A stretch of DNA of 39,587 nt. It comes from Collinsella sp. (GTDB lineage: Bacteria; Actinomycetota; Coriobacteriia; Coriobacteriales; Coriobacteriaceae). Shown piece after piece: positions 17,014-24,305 of the stretch (within the stretch, counting starts at the first letter, position 1; each line of letters begins with the position of its first letter). The stretch spans positions 1 to 39,587 of the forward strand of contig WGSL01000013.1 in NCBI GenBank assembly GCA_014871665.1, given 5' to 3'. The notes below the pieces were generated by a model. That model worked only from the letters and a program-made list of their open reading frames with translations. It had not been told where the DNA came from and did not search any database. A program made the translations under genes and the position numbers.

Positions 17014-17229
17014 TCTCAATCTGTAACAGTTACGCGGCAAAACTGGGTCTTACTGTTACAGATCGAGACAAACCAAACCCGCTTGCTAGAAAATCTCAAT
17101 CTATAACAACAACTCGGCAAAATCCGTCCCTCGTGTTACAGATTTAGACAAACACGACCCAACCCACCGGTATATCTCGATCTGTAACACCTAGCCGCCC
17201 AAATCGGGTCTAGATGTTACAGATCGAGA
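17014..17229. repeat. Array of six alternately inverted 15-bp arms at 40-bp pitch
   Basis: Arms of consensus TCTCRATCTGTAACA start at 17014, 17094 and 17175. Their reverse complements start at 17054, 17134 and 17215. Start-to-start distances are 40, 40, 40, 41 and 40 bp. Each pair forms a 55-bp inverted repeat with a 25-bp centre. The centres resemble each other (CGGCAAAA, CGGCAAAA and CCGCCCAAA cores). The array lies upstream of the reductase gene and downstream of the initiator tRNA terminator. The rest of the 16867-17278 gap shows no gene. Function is unknown; an operator array or a set of alternative RNA hairpins are both possible. Confidence 0.85.
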
Positions 17230-17278
17230 TTTTGTTTGAGAGGCCGAGAATTGGACCGAAAACACGGTCCCGAAATAA

Positions 17279-17309
17279 CAAAAAAGCTCGCCGGCTAGGC
17301 CGACGAGCT
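17279..17309 (-). terminator. Intrinsic terminator of the initiator tRNA
   Basis: On the minus strand the stem AGCTCG-TCGGC is closed by GCCGG-CGAGCT, then TTTTTT. It begins about 10 bp after the encoded CCA end of the tRNA. Confidence 0.88.
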
Positions 17310-17318
17310 GCAAGTTCT

Positions 17319-17395
17319 TGGTCGCGGGGGCAGGATTTGAACCTACGACCTCCGGGTTATGAGCCCGGCGAGCTACCAGACTGCTCCACCCCGCA
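17319..17395 (-). tRNA. Initiator tRNA-fMet (CAT anticodon)
   Basis: The 77-base gene folds as a full cloverleaf with an encoded CCA. The anticodon stem is CCGGG/CCCGG, giving the three G-C pairs next to the loop that mark initiator tRNAs. The loop CTCATAA has anticodon CAT. The D-stem GAGC/GCTC has the A11-U24 pair of bacterial initiators. The T-loop is TTCAAAT. Position 1 is U opposite G72, so there is no Watson-Crick pair there, as expected for formylation by the initiator pathway. Elongator tRNA-Met is excluded by the anticodon stem. Confidence 0.95.
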
Positions 17396-17426
17396 ATGTC
17401 TGGGCGCCTCATGTGCGCAAGAAAGA

Positions 17427-17455
17427 ATATTACGCGGGAGTTCGGTAAACGGCAA
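17427..17455 (-). promoter_or_regulatory. Promoter of the initiator tRNA
   Basis: On the minus strand TTGCCG (17450-17455) and TAATAT (17427-17432) are separated by 17 bp. The -10 lies 32 bp upstream of the mature tRNA 5' end, leaving a short leader for RNase P. Confidence 0.65.
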
Positions 17456-17532
17456 GGAAAATCTCGTAGAGCATAATTCCTTCATATTTAAACCCCTCAG
17501 CCCCTATCACCGTAAACGAATCGCAGCCGAGC

Positions 17533-17555
17533 GCCGTCGACGGCACGTATACAAT
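17533..17555 (+). promoter_or_regulatory. Candidate coaX promoter with a 12-bp palindrome
   Basis: The perfect palindrome GCCGTCGACGGC (17533-17544) lies 5 bp upstream of a TACAAT -10-like box (17550-17555). The box is 37 bp before the coaX start. No good -35 was found at 17 bp, so an activator or operator role for the palindrome is possible but unproven. Confidence 0.35.
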
Positions 17556-17591
17556 GGTGCGCGTCCTTTTATGCCAACACTGGGAGTAGAC

Positions 17592-18365
17592 ATGCTGCTC
17601 GCTATCGATATGGGAAACACGCAGACGGCCATGGGCCTGTTTGACGGAGACGAGCTGGTGCAGTCGTGGCGCATGCCCACCGACCGCTCTTATACCGCCG
17701 ACGAGATCCATGTGCGCCTGATGGGTTTCTTTAAAATGTACGGCCTTTCGCCCGACGCGGTCGACGCGATCGCCTTTGCGGGCGTGGTGCCGCAGCTCTC
17801 GCGCGAATGGCACGCCGTGGCCGACCGCATTGCCGCGGACGCCATCGTCATCGGGCCGCAGACGGCCGCGGTGACCAAGCTGCGCGCGGCGCGCCCCCAG
17901 GCCGTAGGTGCCGATCGCGTCGCCAACGCCGTTGCGGCCGAGACTTTCTACGGCGCGCCGGCAATCGTGGTGGACTTTGGCACCGCGACCAATATCGACG
18001 TCATCGATGAGGACGGTTATTACATTGGCGGAGCGATCGCGCCGGGCATCCGCATCTCCATGGACGCGCTTGCCGCCCGTGCCGCCAAGCTCGCCAGCGT
18101 GCCGCTCGAGGCACCCGAGCACGCCATCGGCCGCGACACCGAGGAATGCATCAAGGTCGGCGCCGTGGTGGGCGCCGCCGCCATGGCCGAGGGCCTGGTC
18201 GCGCGCATGAAGCGCGAGCTGGGTCGTGAGGACGCCACGGTTATCGCCACAGGCGGTCTCGCCAGCATCGTCGCCGATTCGACCGATGCCTTCGACGTGG
18301 TCGACGGACAGCTCACCATCAAGGGTATCTGCGAAATCTACCGCCGCATGCAGGAGCTGGGATAG
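17592..18365 (+). CDS. coaX: Type III pantothenate kinase
   Basis: This 257-residue enzyme phosphorylates pantothenate, the first step of coenzyme A synthesis. It belongs to the ASKHA-fold CoaX family. The N-terminal phosphate-binding motif is AIDMGNTQTAMGLFDGD. The GADRVAN motif and DFGTATNIDVID-type segment with GGAIAPGI lie in the middle, as in the family. Length matches the usual 255-260 residues. The frame is open much further upstream, across the tRNA region. ATG 17592 was chosen because GGGAG lies 6 bp before it and the family starts with MLL-AID-type sequence. A second ATG at 17571 lacks a good ribosome site. Confidence 0.95.
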   Translation: MLLAIDMGNTQTAMGLFDGDELVQSWRMPTDRSYTADEIHVRLMGFFKMYGLSPDAVDAIAFAGVVPQLSREWHAVADRIAADAIVIGPQTAAVTKLRAARPQAVGADRVANAVAAETFYGAPAIVVDFGTATNIDVIDEDGYYIGGAIAPGIRISMDALAARAAKLASVPLEAPEHAIGRDTEECIKVGAVVGAAAMAEGLVARMKRELGREDATVIATGGLASIVADSTDAFDVVDGQLTIKGICEIYRRMQELG

Positions 18366-18420
18366 AGCAGGGGCTTAAGTCGAGCACGGGCGCGAGCGGC
18401 GAACTAAGCAATGCATTGGT

Positions 18421-18463
18421 CCTATTCCTCAAAATCGAAAATTTATCAGTTTTGAGGAATAGG
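18421..18463. repeat. 43-bp palindrome, copy 1, at the 3' end of the ATPase gene
   Basis: Perfect 14-bp arms, CCTATTCCTCAAAA (18421-18434) and its complement (18450-18463), enclose a partly self-complementary centre. The copy lies 7 bp past the ATPase stop codon. It has no T-tract after it, so it is not a standard terminator. Confidence 0.85.
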
Positions 18464-18470
18464 CTTTCTG

Positions 18471-19667
18471 CTACGCCTCGCCGCATAGCCACCTCGCCAG
18501 GTCCACGATCTGCACCCCATTGCGGTCCGTGGCCTCGTGATGCGTTCGGGCGAGAATCATCTTGGGGTACGCGTCGCCAATGCTCAGCAGTGGCGAAATC
18601 TCGCGTTCAAATGTCTTATCCGAGCTGATGTCGTCGCTCACCTGAATGTAGAGCTTCTCGCTTCGCTTAATTGCTATAAAGTCAATTTCCTTTTTATAGA
18701 GCACACCGACGTATACCTCGTATCCGCGGCGCAGCAGCTCGATGGCCACCATGTTCTCGTATACGCGTCCCCAATCCATATCACGTGTACCGAGCAGTGC
18801 GTATTTGAACGCGTGGTCTGCCAGGTAATATTTCTCGCCGCTCTTAAGGTATTTTTTGCCGCGAATGTCGTACCGACGAACTTTATAGAAGGCAAACGCA
18901 TCGCACAGGTACCCCATGTACGTGCCGACCGTCTTGTTCGTAATCTTTAGCCCATCCGCATTTAATGCATCAGTAATGTTGCGTGCCGACGTAATGTTGG
19001 AAACGTTGTCCATCATGTAATCGGCAATGCGCAGCAGCGCCGATTCGTTTCTCACGTTATGCCGCTGCACGATATCCCTCACGATGAGCGTTTTAAAGAC
19101 ATTGGAGAGATATTGATAGCGCTGCTCCTGCAGTGGATAAGGGTAAGAGCCGGACATACCGCCGGTTCTCGCGTACTCATCGAAGTCGCGGTCGACATCG
19201 CCCTCGTCGCCATAGAGACGATACTCCTCAAACGAGAATGGGAAAACCTCGATCTCGAACGTACGCCCCGTAAAGAGCGTCGACAGATCGCTCGACAGCA
19301 AAAAGGCGTTCGATCCGGTAATGAAAATGTCGTACTGCTCGGATGCATGGAGGCTGTTGATCGCGCGTTCAAAGCCGTCGCACATCTGAACCTCATCGAT
19401 AAGCAGGAAGTTTTGCTTGTCGGACGCTCGATGCTCTTTTACATAGGCGAGCAGGGCATGATATTCGAGCAGGTCCTCGAACTCGTCGAGGTTGTAATTG
19501 ATATGGATGACATTCGAATTGGACAGATTTGCCTCCACGTAATCGCGGAGGGCCTCGAGCAATTTTGACTTACCGCCACGGCGAATGCCCGTTATGACCT
19601 TGATGTCCGGCACGCCAATAAGGCTCGTCAACATGTCCATGTATGACGTTCTATTGATGAGTTTCAT
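18471..19667 (-). CDS. AAA-family ATPase, AAA_14/DUF4143 type
   Basis: This 398-residue protein has a P-loop GIRRGGKSKLL near residues 27-37 and a Walker B FLLIDEVQ near 88-95. The C-terminal half matches DUF4143, with the typical segment around GEKYYLADHAFKYALLG near 275-292. An E-x-D-F segment (KKEIDFIAI) with YIQVSDD follows and recalls the nuclease-like fold of this domain. The family is common and its cellular role is poorly known. The gene uses more AT-rich codons than its neighbours, which may point to acquisition. It is bracketed by copies of one palindrome, 7 bp after its stop and 26 bp before its start. GGGAGGCG precedes the ATG. Confidence 0.88.
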   Translation of the reverse strand: MKLINRTSYMDMLTSLIGVPDIKVITGIRRGGKSKLLEALRDYVEANLSNSNVIHINYNLDEFEDLLEYHALLAYVKEHRASDKQNFLLIDEVQMCDGFERAINSLHASEQYDIFITGSNAFLLSSDLSTLFTGRTFEIEVFPFSFEEYRLYGDEGDVDRDFDEYARTGGMSGSYPYPLQEQRYQYLSNVFKTLIVRDIVQRHNVRNESALLRIADYMMDNVSNITSARNITDALNADGLKITNKTVGTYMGYLCDAFAFYKVRRYDIRGKKYLKSGEKYYLADHAFKYALLGTRDMDWGRVYENMVAIELLRRGYEVYVGVLYKKEIDFIAIKRSEKLYIQVSDDISSDKTFEREISPLLSIGDAYPKMILARTHHEATDRNGVQIVDLARWLCGEA

Positions 19668-19693
19668 TGGCGCCTCCCTGCGGTCTTTTATCG

Positions 19694-19734
19694 CTATTCC
19701 TCAAAATTGAAAAATTTTCAGTTTTGAGGAATAG
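19694..19734. repeat. 41-bp palindrome, copy 2, upstream of the ATPase gene
   Basis: Perfect 13-bp arms (19694-19706 and 19722-19734) of the same family as copy 1 surround TGAAAA-A-TTTTCA, so almost the whole element pairs. It lies 26 bp upstream of the ATPase start and may overlap its promoter. Confidence 0.85.
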
Positions 19735-19778
19735 GCTCTATAGCGAATATACCCCGCGAAAGACCGAGCCGCCTTAAT

Positions 19779-19821
19779 CCTATTCCTCAAAAACGAAAAT
19801 TTTTCAGTTTTGAGGAATAGG
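19779..19821. repeat. 43-bp palindrome, copy 3
   Basis: Perfect 14-bp arms (19779-19792 and 19808-19821) match copy 1. It lies 44 bp beyond copy 2, between the ATPase promoter side and the end of the biotin-ligase-like gene. The rest of the 19668-19919 gap shows no gene. Confidence 0.85.
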
Positions 19822-19919
19822 GCGCTGGCAACCCATTCCCCAGATAGGCGAAACCCTCCCCGGCACAGGCCGAAGAGGGCTTTGTTGTCATCGTTATCTT
19901 TGGGCGCGGGCGGCTCGCG

Positions 19920-20621
19920 TTACAGCCCGCGAATGCGCACGGCCTCGGGCGGAAACTCCTGCTCGCCGGCATCGGTCTTGATGGTCGCGCGGCCCCAGAT
20001 GTCCAGGCCCGCAAACACACCGACCGCAAGCGGCAAACCGTTGGGCGACACCGCCGCAACTTGGCGGCCCAGCAGCGGCACCATGTCGAAGTACTCGCCC
20101 AGCACGGGAGCCAGCGGGCCTGCGGCGCCTTGCGGTGTGTTGGCAACAACCGCCCAGGCGTCCACGCGGGCCAGCACGGCGGCGGCCAGCGCCTCAACCA
20201 GCGCTTCGTCAGCCACGTCCACACCAAGCTCGCTCAGCGCCGAACGCTCAATATCAACCGTCACCGCGGCAAACATGCCCGCGGCACCGGCACCGCCGTT
20301 GACGGCGACGCGCGCGAGCGACGTCTCAAACGCAGGCGCGCCGCACACGATGTCACTCGGCCACTGGATGCCCACCTTACCGGCAAGGCCCAACCCCGGC
20401 GTCGAAGCCGTGCCCACAAGCGCGTCCATCATGCCCATCGCCGCCACAAACGGCAGGCCGTGGAAGGCGTGCATGTTCACATCGGGGCGCACGACCAGCG
20501 AAAACGCCAGCGATGCATCGCCCGCGCTCCACGCGCACCAGCCCGCGGACATGCCCTCGCGGCCCGCGTCACGCGCCGCGTCGAGCTCGGTACCGGCGGC
20601 AACAACATTCATCTCGATCAT
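19920..20621 (-). CDS. Biotin-protein-ligase-like protein, atypical
   Basis: This 233-residue protein resembles the BirA/LplA catalytic fold. The segment GLAGKVGIQWPSDIV (about 95-109) matches the KWPNDV region of biotin ligases. The C-terminus GVFAGLDIWGRATI near 201-214 resembles the small BPL C-terminal domain. The usual GRGRxGR biotinyl-AMP loop is not visible in the N-terminal part. Activity on biotin is therefore uncertain; it may act on another substrate or be degenerate. No N-terminal DNA-binding domain is present. It directly abuts the folPK stop codon, so the two are probably cotranscribed. Confidence 0.6.
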   Translation of the reverse strand: MIEMNVVAAGTELDAARDAGREGMSAGWCAWSAGDASLAFSLVVRPDVNMHAFHGLPFVAAMGMMDALVGTASTPGLGLAGKVGIQWPSDIVCGAPAFETSLARVAVNGGAGAAGMFAAVTVDIERSALSELGVDVADEALVEALAAAVLARVDAWAVVANTPQGAAGPLAPVLGEYFDMVPLLGRQVAAVSPNGLPLAVGVFAGLDIWGRATIKTDAGEQEFPPEAVRIRGL

Positions 20622-22355
20622 CTACATACGCCCCAATTCGCCCACGATATGGCCCACGCGATCCTCGGGCTCCTTGACCTCGACGCCGTTGTAGCGGAAG
20701 AACCGCGCCGGGTCGTGCATCAGGTCCTCGAGCGGCACCAGCACAAAGTCGCGCTCGCCAATGAGCGGATGCGGCAGGCGCAGCTTTTTGCCACCGTGGG
20801 TCTCGCCGTCCATCCACAGCAGGTCCAAGTCGATGGTGCGCGGGCCGTTTGCCTTGGCCTTTTTGGAGCGGTCGCGGCCCAGCTCGGCCTCGATCTTCAT
20901 GAGCTCGTCAAGCAGCACCAGCGGAGCCAGCTCGGTCTTGATCTCGATGACGGCGTTGGCAAATGCGTCCTGGCGCGTCTCGTAGGCCGGCTCGCTCTCG
21001 TAGATACGCGAGCAGTTGGACACGCAGGTGAGCGGGATCTCGGCAATCATGTCGCGCGCAGCGCGGATGTTGTCGCAGCGATGCCCCAGGTTGGAACCCA
21101 CGGCCACAAACGCGCGGCGCGGTTGCGGTTTGGCAACGGCCCAGTAACCGTTCAGGAACTGCGCAAAGCCCGCAACGTCATGTACGCGCACGATGTTGGC
21201 GCCGGCCTGGATGGCGCCCAGGCACACACCAAACGTGGCGGCATCGCGCTCGGCGGCCTCGGTCACGCCCGAGACGGCGCCCACAAAGCGCTTGCGCGAC
21301 ACGGCGCACATGAGCGGATAGCCCAGCGACGCCATCTTGGCGGTCTCGCGCTGGATGACGATGTCTTCGTTGGCCGTCTTGCCAAAGCCCGGGCCGGGAT
21401 CGATGCAGATACGGTCGCGCGACACGCCGGCATGGATGAGCGTGCGGGCCTGGTCGGACAGAAAGCCCATGACGCGGCGCATGATGGGCGCAGAATCGGG
21501 CAGGGTAAAGCGGCGGAGCTGCGAGGTGGGCACATAGGCTTCCTCACGGCGGGCACTGCGGCGCATCATGGCGGCCAGGTGGTCGCTGGGCTCCGGCGCG
21601 GCTTCGGTAGCTGCGGGCACGGTCTCGGGCTCTGCAGTCTCGGCGGCAGGAGCGGTCTGCTCGGCAGCCGGCGTCTCTGGCTCGGACTCGGGCGCGGGCT
21701 CCGGTTCGCCAAACGGCAGCGAGGGCTGTACCACACCGCCCGGAAGCTTGGCCTCAGCCTTGGGCTCGCCCAGCAACTTGCCGCGACGGCGACGGGCCGG
21801 CTTCTCGGCCTCGCGCGCAGCCTCGGCAGCCGCTTCGCGCGCCTTCTCGGCAACAAACGCCGCAGCCGAGGTATCGAGCTGCACCGTCGCGTGCGTGCGT
21901 GCGGGTGCGGCGACCTCGCCGGCGTGCATTACGATGACGCCGCAGGTGCTCGTCTTAACGAACTCAACCATCTTGGGATCGGTGAAGCCCGTCACGTCGT
22001 TGACAATCGAAGCACCGCAGCGCACAGCCGCCTTGGCAACCGCCACATGACGCGTGTCGATCGAGACAATGGCACCCTCTTTGGCGAGCGCGCGCACGAC
22101 GGGCAGCACGCGACGCGCCTCCTCGTCGGGGTTGACCGGGGTAAAGCCGGGGCGCGTGGACTCGCCGCCCACGTCGATGATGTCGGCGCCGGCATCGAGC
22201 ATCGCCAGGCCGTACTCGATAGCGGCATCCTGGTCAAAGTGCTCACCGCCGTCGCTAAACGAATCGGGCGTCACGTTGAGGACGCCCATGATGCGCGGAC
22301 GATCAAAGCTGAGCTCGTACTTTCCGCACCGCCATGTCTTGCTGTCGTTCGCCAT
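20622..22355 (-). CDS. folPK: Bifunctional dihydropteroate synthase / HPPK with large internal insertion
   Basis: This 577-residue fusion catalyses two neighbouring steps of folate synthesis. Residues 1 to about 410 are dihydropteroate synthase, with GVLNVTPDSFSDGG (24-37), DVGGESTRPG (61-70), SIDTRH (98-103), IVNDVTGF (117-124), DPGPGFGKT (319-327) and SRKRFVG (353-359). Residues from about 413 are HPPK (FolK), with AVGSNLGH and GPRTIDLDLLW (504-514). HPPK products feed DHPS, so the order gives a plausible channel. A segment of about 125 residues (150-275) splits the DHPS part. It is rich in Ala, Glu and Pro with a basic RRRRGK patch. An AGGAGGA ribosome site 6 bp before ATG 22355 fixes the start. 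Confidence 0.93.
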   Translation of the reverse strand: MANDSKTWRCGKYELSFDRPRIMGVLNVTPDSFSDGGEHFDQDAAIEYGLAMLDAGADIIDVGGESTRPGFTPVNPDEEARRVLPVVRALAKEGAIVSIDTRHVAVAKAAVRCGASIVNDVTGFTDPKMVEFVKTSTCGVIVMHAGEVAAPARTHATVQLDTSAAAFVAEKAREAAAEAAREAEKPARRRRGKLLGEPKAEAKLPGGVVQPSLPFGEPEPAPESEPETPAAEQTAPAAETAEPETVPAATEAAPEPSDHLAAMMRRSARREEAYVPTSQLRRFTLPDSAPIMRRVMGFLSDQARTLIHAGVSRDRICIDPGPGFGKTANEDIVIQRETAKMASLGYPLMCAVSRKRFVGAVSGVTEAAERDAATFGVCLGAIQAGANIVRVHDVAGFAQFLNGYWAVAKPQPRRAFVAVGSNLGHRCDNIRAARDMIAEIPLTCVSNCSRIYESEPAYETRQDAFANAVIEIKTELAPLVLLDELMKIEAELGRDRSKKAKANGPRTIDLDLLWMDGETHGGKKLRLPHPLIGERDFVLVPLEDLMHDPARFFRYNGVEVKEPEDRVGHIVGELGRM

Positions 22356-22449
22356 GAACATCCTCCTAAAATGCCCACGCCGCCGCGCTCGGGCGCTGGC
22401 GGCGGGGTCGCTTTGCAATCAGTCTTTCTATTGTATCCGCGCGCGCGGG

Positions 22450-23202
22450 CTAGAACGCAAACGCGGCCGCGATGTCGCAAGAAATCAGCAGGTCGGCATT
22501 TGCATCCTGATCGGTGGGAGCAAGGTTGCATATGGCCAGCGTATCGCCGGTAAAGTAACGCGTAAGGCCCGCCGCCGGATACACCACGAGCGAGGTCCCG
22601 CCTACAATGAGGGCATCGGCCGCGGCGATGGCGGCAACGGCACCGGTCAACACATGCTCGTCGAGCGGCTCTTCGTAGAGCACTACATCGGGCTTGATGC
22701 GGCCGCCGCACGCGGGGCACGCGGGCACGCCCGCGGCATCCTCGTGCTCGCGCGAGCAAATCCACTCGGCGCTATAGACCGCGCCGCACGACTGGCAAAT
22801 GTTGCGATGGACCGATCCGTGCAACTCAAACACGCGCTGTGAGCCGGCCATCTGATGCAGGCCGTCGATGTTTTGCGTCACCACGGCGTCGAGCTTGCCG
22901 GCGCGCTCCAGCTCGGCCAGCTTGGTGTGGCAGCGGTTGGGCTTGGCGCCAAGCGCGATCATCTTGGTGCGGTAGAAGTCGAAGAACTCGGCCGGGTGCA
23001 CCTCGTAAAAGCTATGCGAGAGCATGGTCTCGGGCGGGTAGGCAAACTGTTGGTGATATAGGCCGTCCACGCTGCGGAAATCGGGGATGCCACTCGCCGT
23101 GGAAACGCCCGCGCCGCCAAAGAAGACCACGCGCTTGTGGGTGCCGAACAGCTCCGCCAGCGCGGCGGAGGCCTGTTTGGAGTCCGTTATCGCCTGCGTC
23201 AT
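22450..23202 (-). CDS. Sirtuin-family NAD-dependent protein deacylase
   Basis: This 250-residue protein matches the Sir2/CobB family, which removes acyl groups from lysines using NAD. The N-terminal NAD site is GGAGVSTASGIPDFRS. The catalytic His is in ELHGSVHR. The zinc site is formed by CQSC and CPAC. The NAD-binding TQNID and GGTSLVVYPA segments are also visible. ATG 23202 was chosen because GGAGGAC lies just upstream; a longer frame extends back to 23253 without a good site. It is divergent from xth, with about 136 bp between starts. Confidence 0.93.
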   Translation of the reverse strand: MTQAITDSKQASAALAELFGTHKRVVFFGGAGVSTASGIPDFRSVDGLYHQQFAYPPETMLSHSFYEVHPAEFFDFYRTKMIALGAKPNRCHTKLAELERAGKLDAVVTQNIDGLHQMAGSQRVFELHGSVHRNICQSCGAVYSAEWICSREHEDAAGVPACPACGGRIKPDVVLYEEPLDEHVLTGAVAAIAAADALIVGGTSLVVYPAAGLTRYFTGDTLAICNLAPTDQDANADLLISCDIAAAFAF

Positions 23203-23338
23203 ATGAGTCCTCCGTCCTTGTTGGTCGGGCAGCGTCGGGCGATGTCCCAGCATGCGGCCTTTGGGTCAGCACGCGCGGTGCCCACCACCGCCCCTGTTGC
23301 GCTAATCTTAAGCCTGCCAACCCCGTCGAAAGGACACC

Positions 23339-24157
23339 ATGCCTCAGACTTACACTTTCGCCTCGTGGAACGTCAACGGCCTGCGCGCCGTGCTCAAAAA
23401 GGACCCGAGCTTTATCCAGATCGCGCAAGAACTCGACGTCGATATCCTGGCGTTGCAAGAGACCAAGTTGCAAGAAGGCCAGGTTGATATTGACCTGCCC
23501 GGCTATCGCCAAACCTGGAGCTACGCCGAGCGTAAAGGCTATTCGGGCACTGCGGTCTTTAGCCGCCAGGAACCGCTGCGCGTGCTGCACGCCGACGCGC
23601 TGTTACCCTACGCCGGCGAGGGCGAGGCGGCCGAGCTCGTCGCCCAAGCCGCAACCGAGGGCCGCGTCTGCGCGTTGGAGTTCGACAAGTTCTGGTTTGT
23701 GGATGTCTACACTCCCAACGCGCAAAACGAACTCGCCCGCATCGACGTGCGCATGGCCTGGGATGATGCCTATCGCGGCTTTTTGAGCGCGCTTGAGCGC
23801 GAGAGCGGCAAACCCGTCGTGACCTGCGGCGACTTTAACGTGGCGCACGAGGAGATCGACCTTAAGAACCCCAAGTCCAACCGCGGCAACGCCGGCTTTT
23901 CGGACGAAGAACGCGGCAAGTTTACCGAGCTGCTCAACGCCGGCTTTACCGATACCTGGCGCACGGCTAATCCAGACGTCGAGGGCGTCTACAGCTGGTG
24001 GAGCTATCGCTTTAATGCCCGCAAGAACAACGCCGGCTGGCGCATCGATTACTTCTTGGTAAGTGATTCAATCGCCAATACCGTGCGCGACACCGGTATC
24101 CGCGGCGATATCTTCGGCAGCGACCACTGCCCCGTCACCCTCACGCTAGAGCTCTAG
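23339..24157 (+). CDS. xth: Exodeoxyribonuclease III / AP endonuclease
   Basis: This 272-residue enzyme of the Xth/ExoA family cuts DNA at abasic sites and trims 3' ends in base-excision repair. The conserved sites are ASWNVNGLRA at the start, LALQETKL (metal-binding Glu), GDFNVAHEEIDL, the WWSYRFNAR segment and SDHCPV (catalytic His). Length matches the family. AAGGACACC precedes the ATG. It converges on the ECF S-component gene, with a long hairpin in the gap. Confidence 0.95.
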   Translation: MPQTYTFASWNVNGLRAVLKKDPSFIQIAQELDVDILALQETKLQEGQVDIDLPGYRQTWSYAERKGYSGTAVFSRQEPLRVLHADALLPYAGEGEAAELVAQAATEGRVCALEFDKFWFVDVYTPNAQNELARIDVRMAWDDAYRGFLSALERESGKPVVTCGDFNVAHEEIDLKNPKSNRGNAGFSDEERGKFTELLNAGFTDTWRTANPDVEGVYSWWSYRFNARKNNAGWRIDYFLVSDSIANTVRDTGIRGDIFGSDHCPVTLTLEL

Positions 24158-24172
24158 CGCCAAGCAATTCCT

Positions 24173-24212
24173 GGGGGACAGAGGAAAACAGATCATGTGA
24201 CCCCTCTCCCCC
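24173..24212. repeat. GGGACAG-type imperfect hairpin
   Basis: GGGGGACAGAGG (24173-24184) pairs imperfectly with CCCCTCTCCCCC (24201-24212). It belongs with other GGGACAG-containing intergenic repeats in the right half of the window. Confidence 0.45.
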
Positions 24213-24218
24213 TATAAG

Positions 24219-24281
24219 TTGCGGTGGAATAGTTCCTGTTTGGGCAGCAAATAGCCAAAAACGAGAACTATTCCACCGCAA
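24219..24281. terminator. Long hairpin between convergent genes
   Basis: Perfect 17-bp arms, 24219-24235 and 24265-24281, enclose a 29-base centre that itself has an imperfect TTTGGGC/GCCAAAA stem. It lies between the 3' ends of xth and the ECF S gene and may act as a bidirectional terminator or be a repeat element. There is no clear T-tract. Confidence 0.5.
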
Positions 24282-24305
24282 GTTCGTGAGGGAACGCGAA
24301 ATGCC

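Noticed and set aside
17014..17229. CRISPR array
   Set aside because: The 15-bp arms alternate in direction and the spacers within pairs are similar to each other. CRISPR repeats are direct and spacers unique, and no cas genes are nearby.
20061..22553. Plus-strand frame of 830 codons opposite folPK and the biotin-ligase-like gene
   Set aside because: Folate enzyme motifs lie on the minus strand; the plus frame spans several real genes and is Arg/His-rich shadow.
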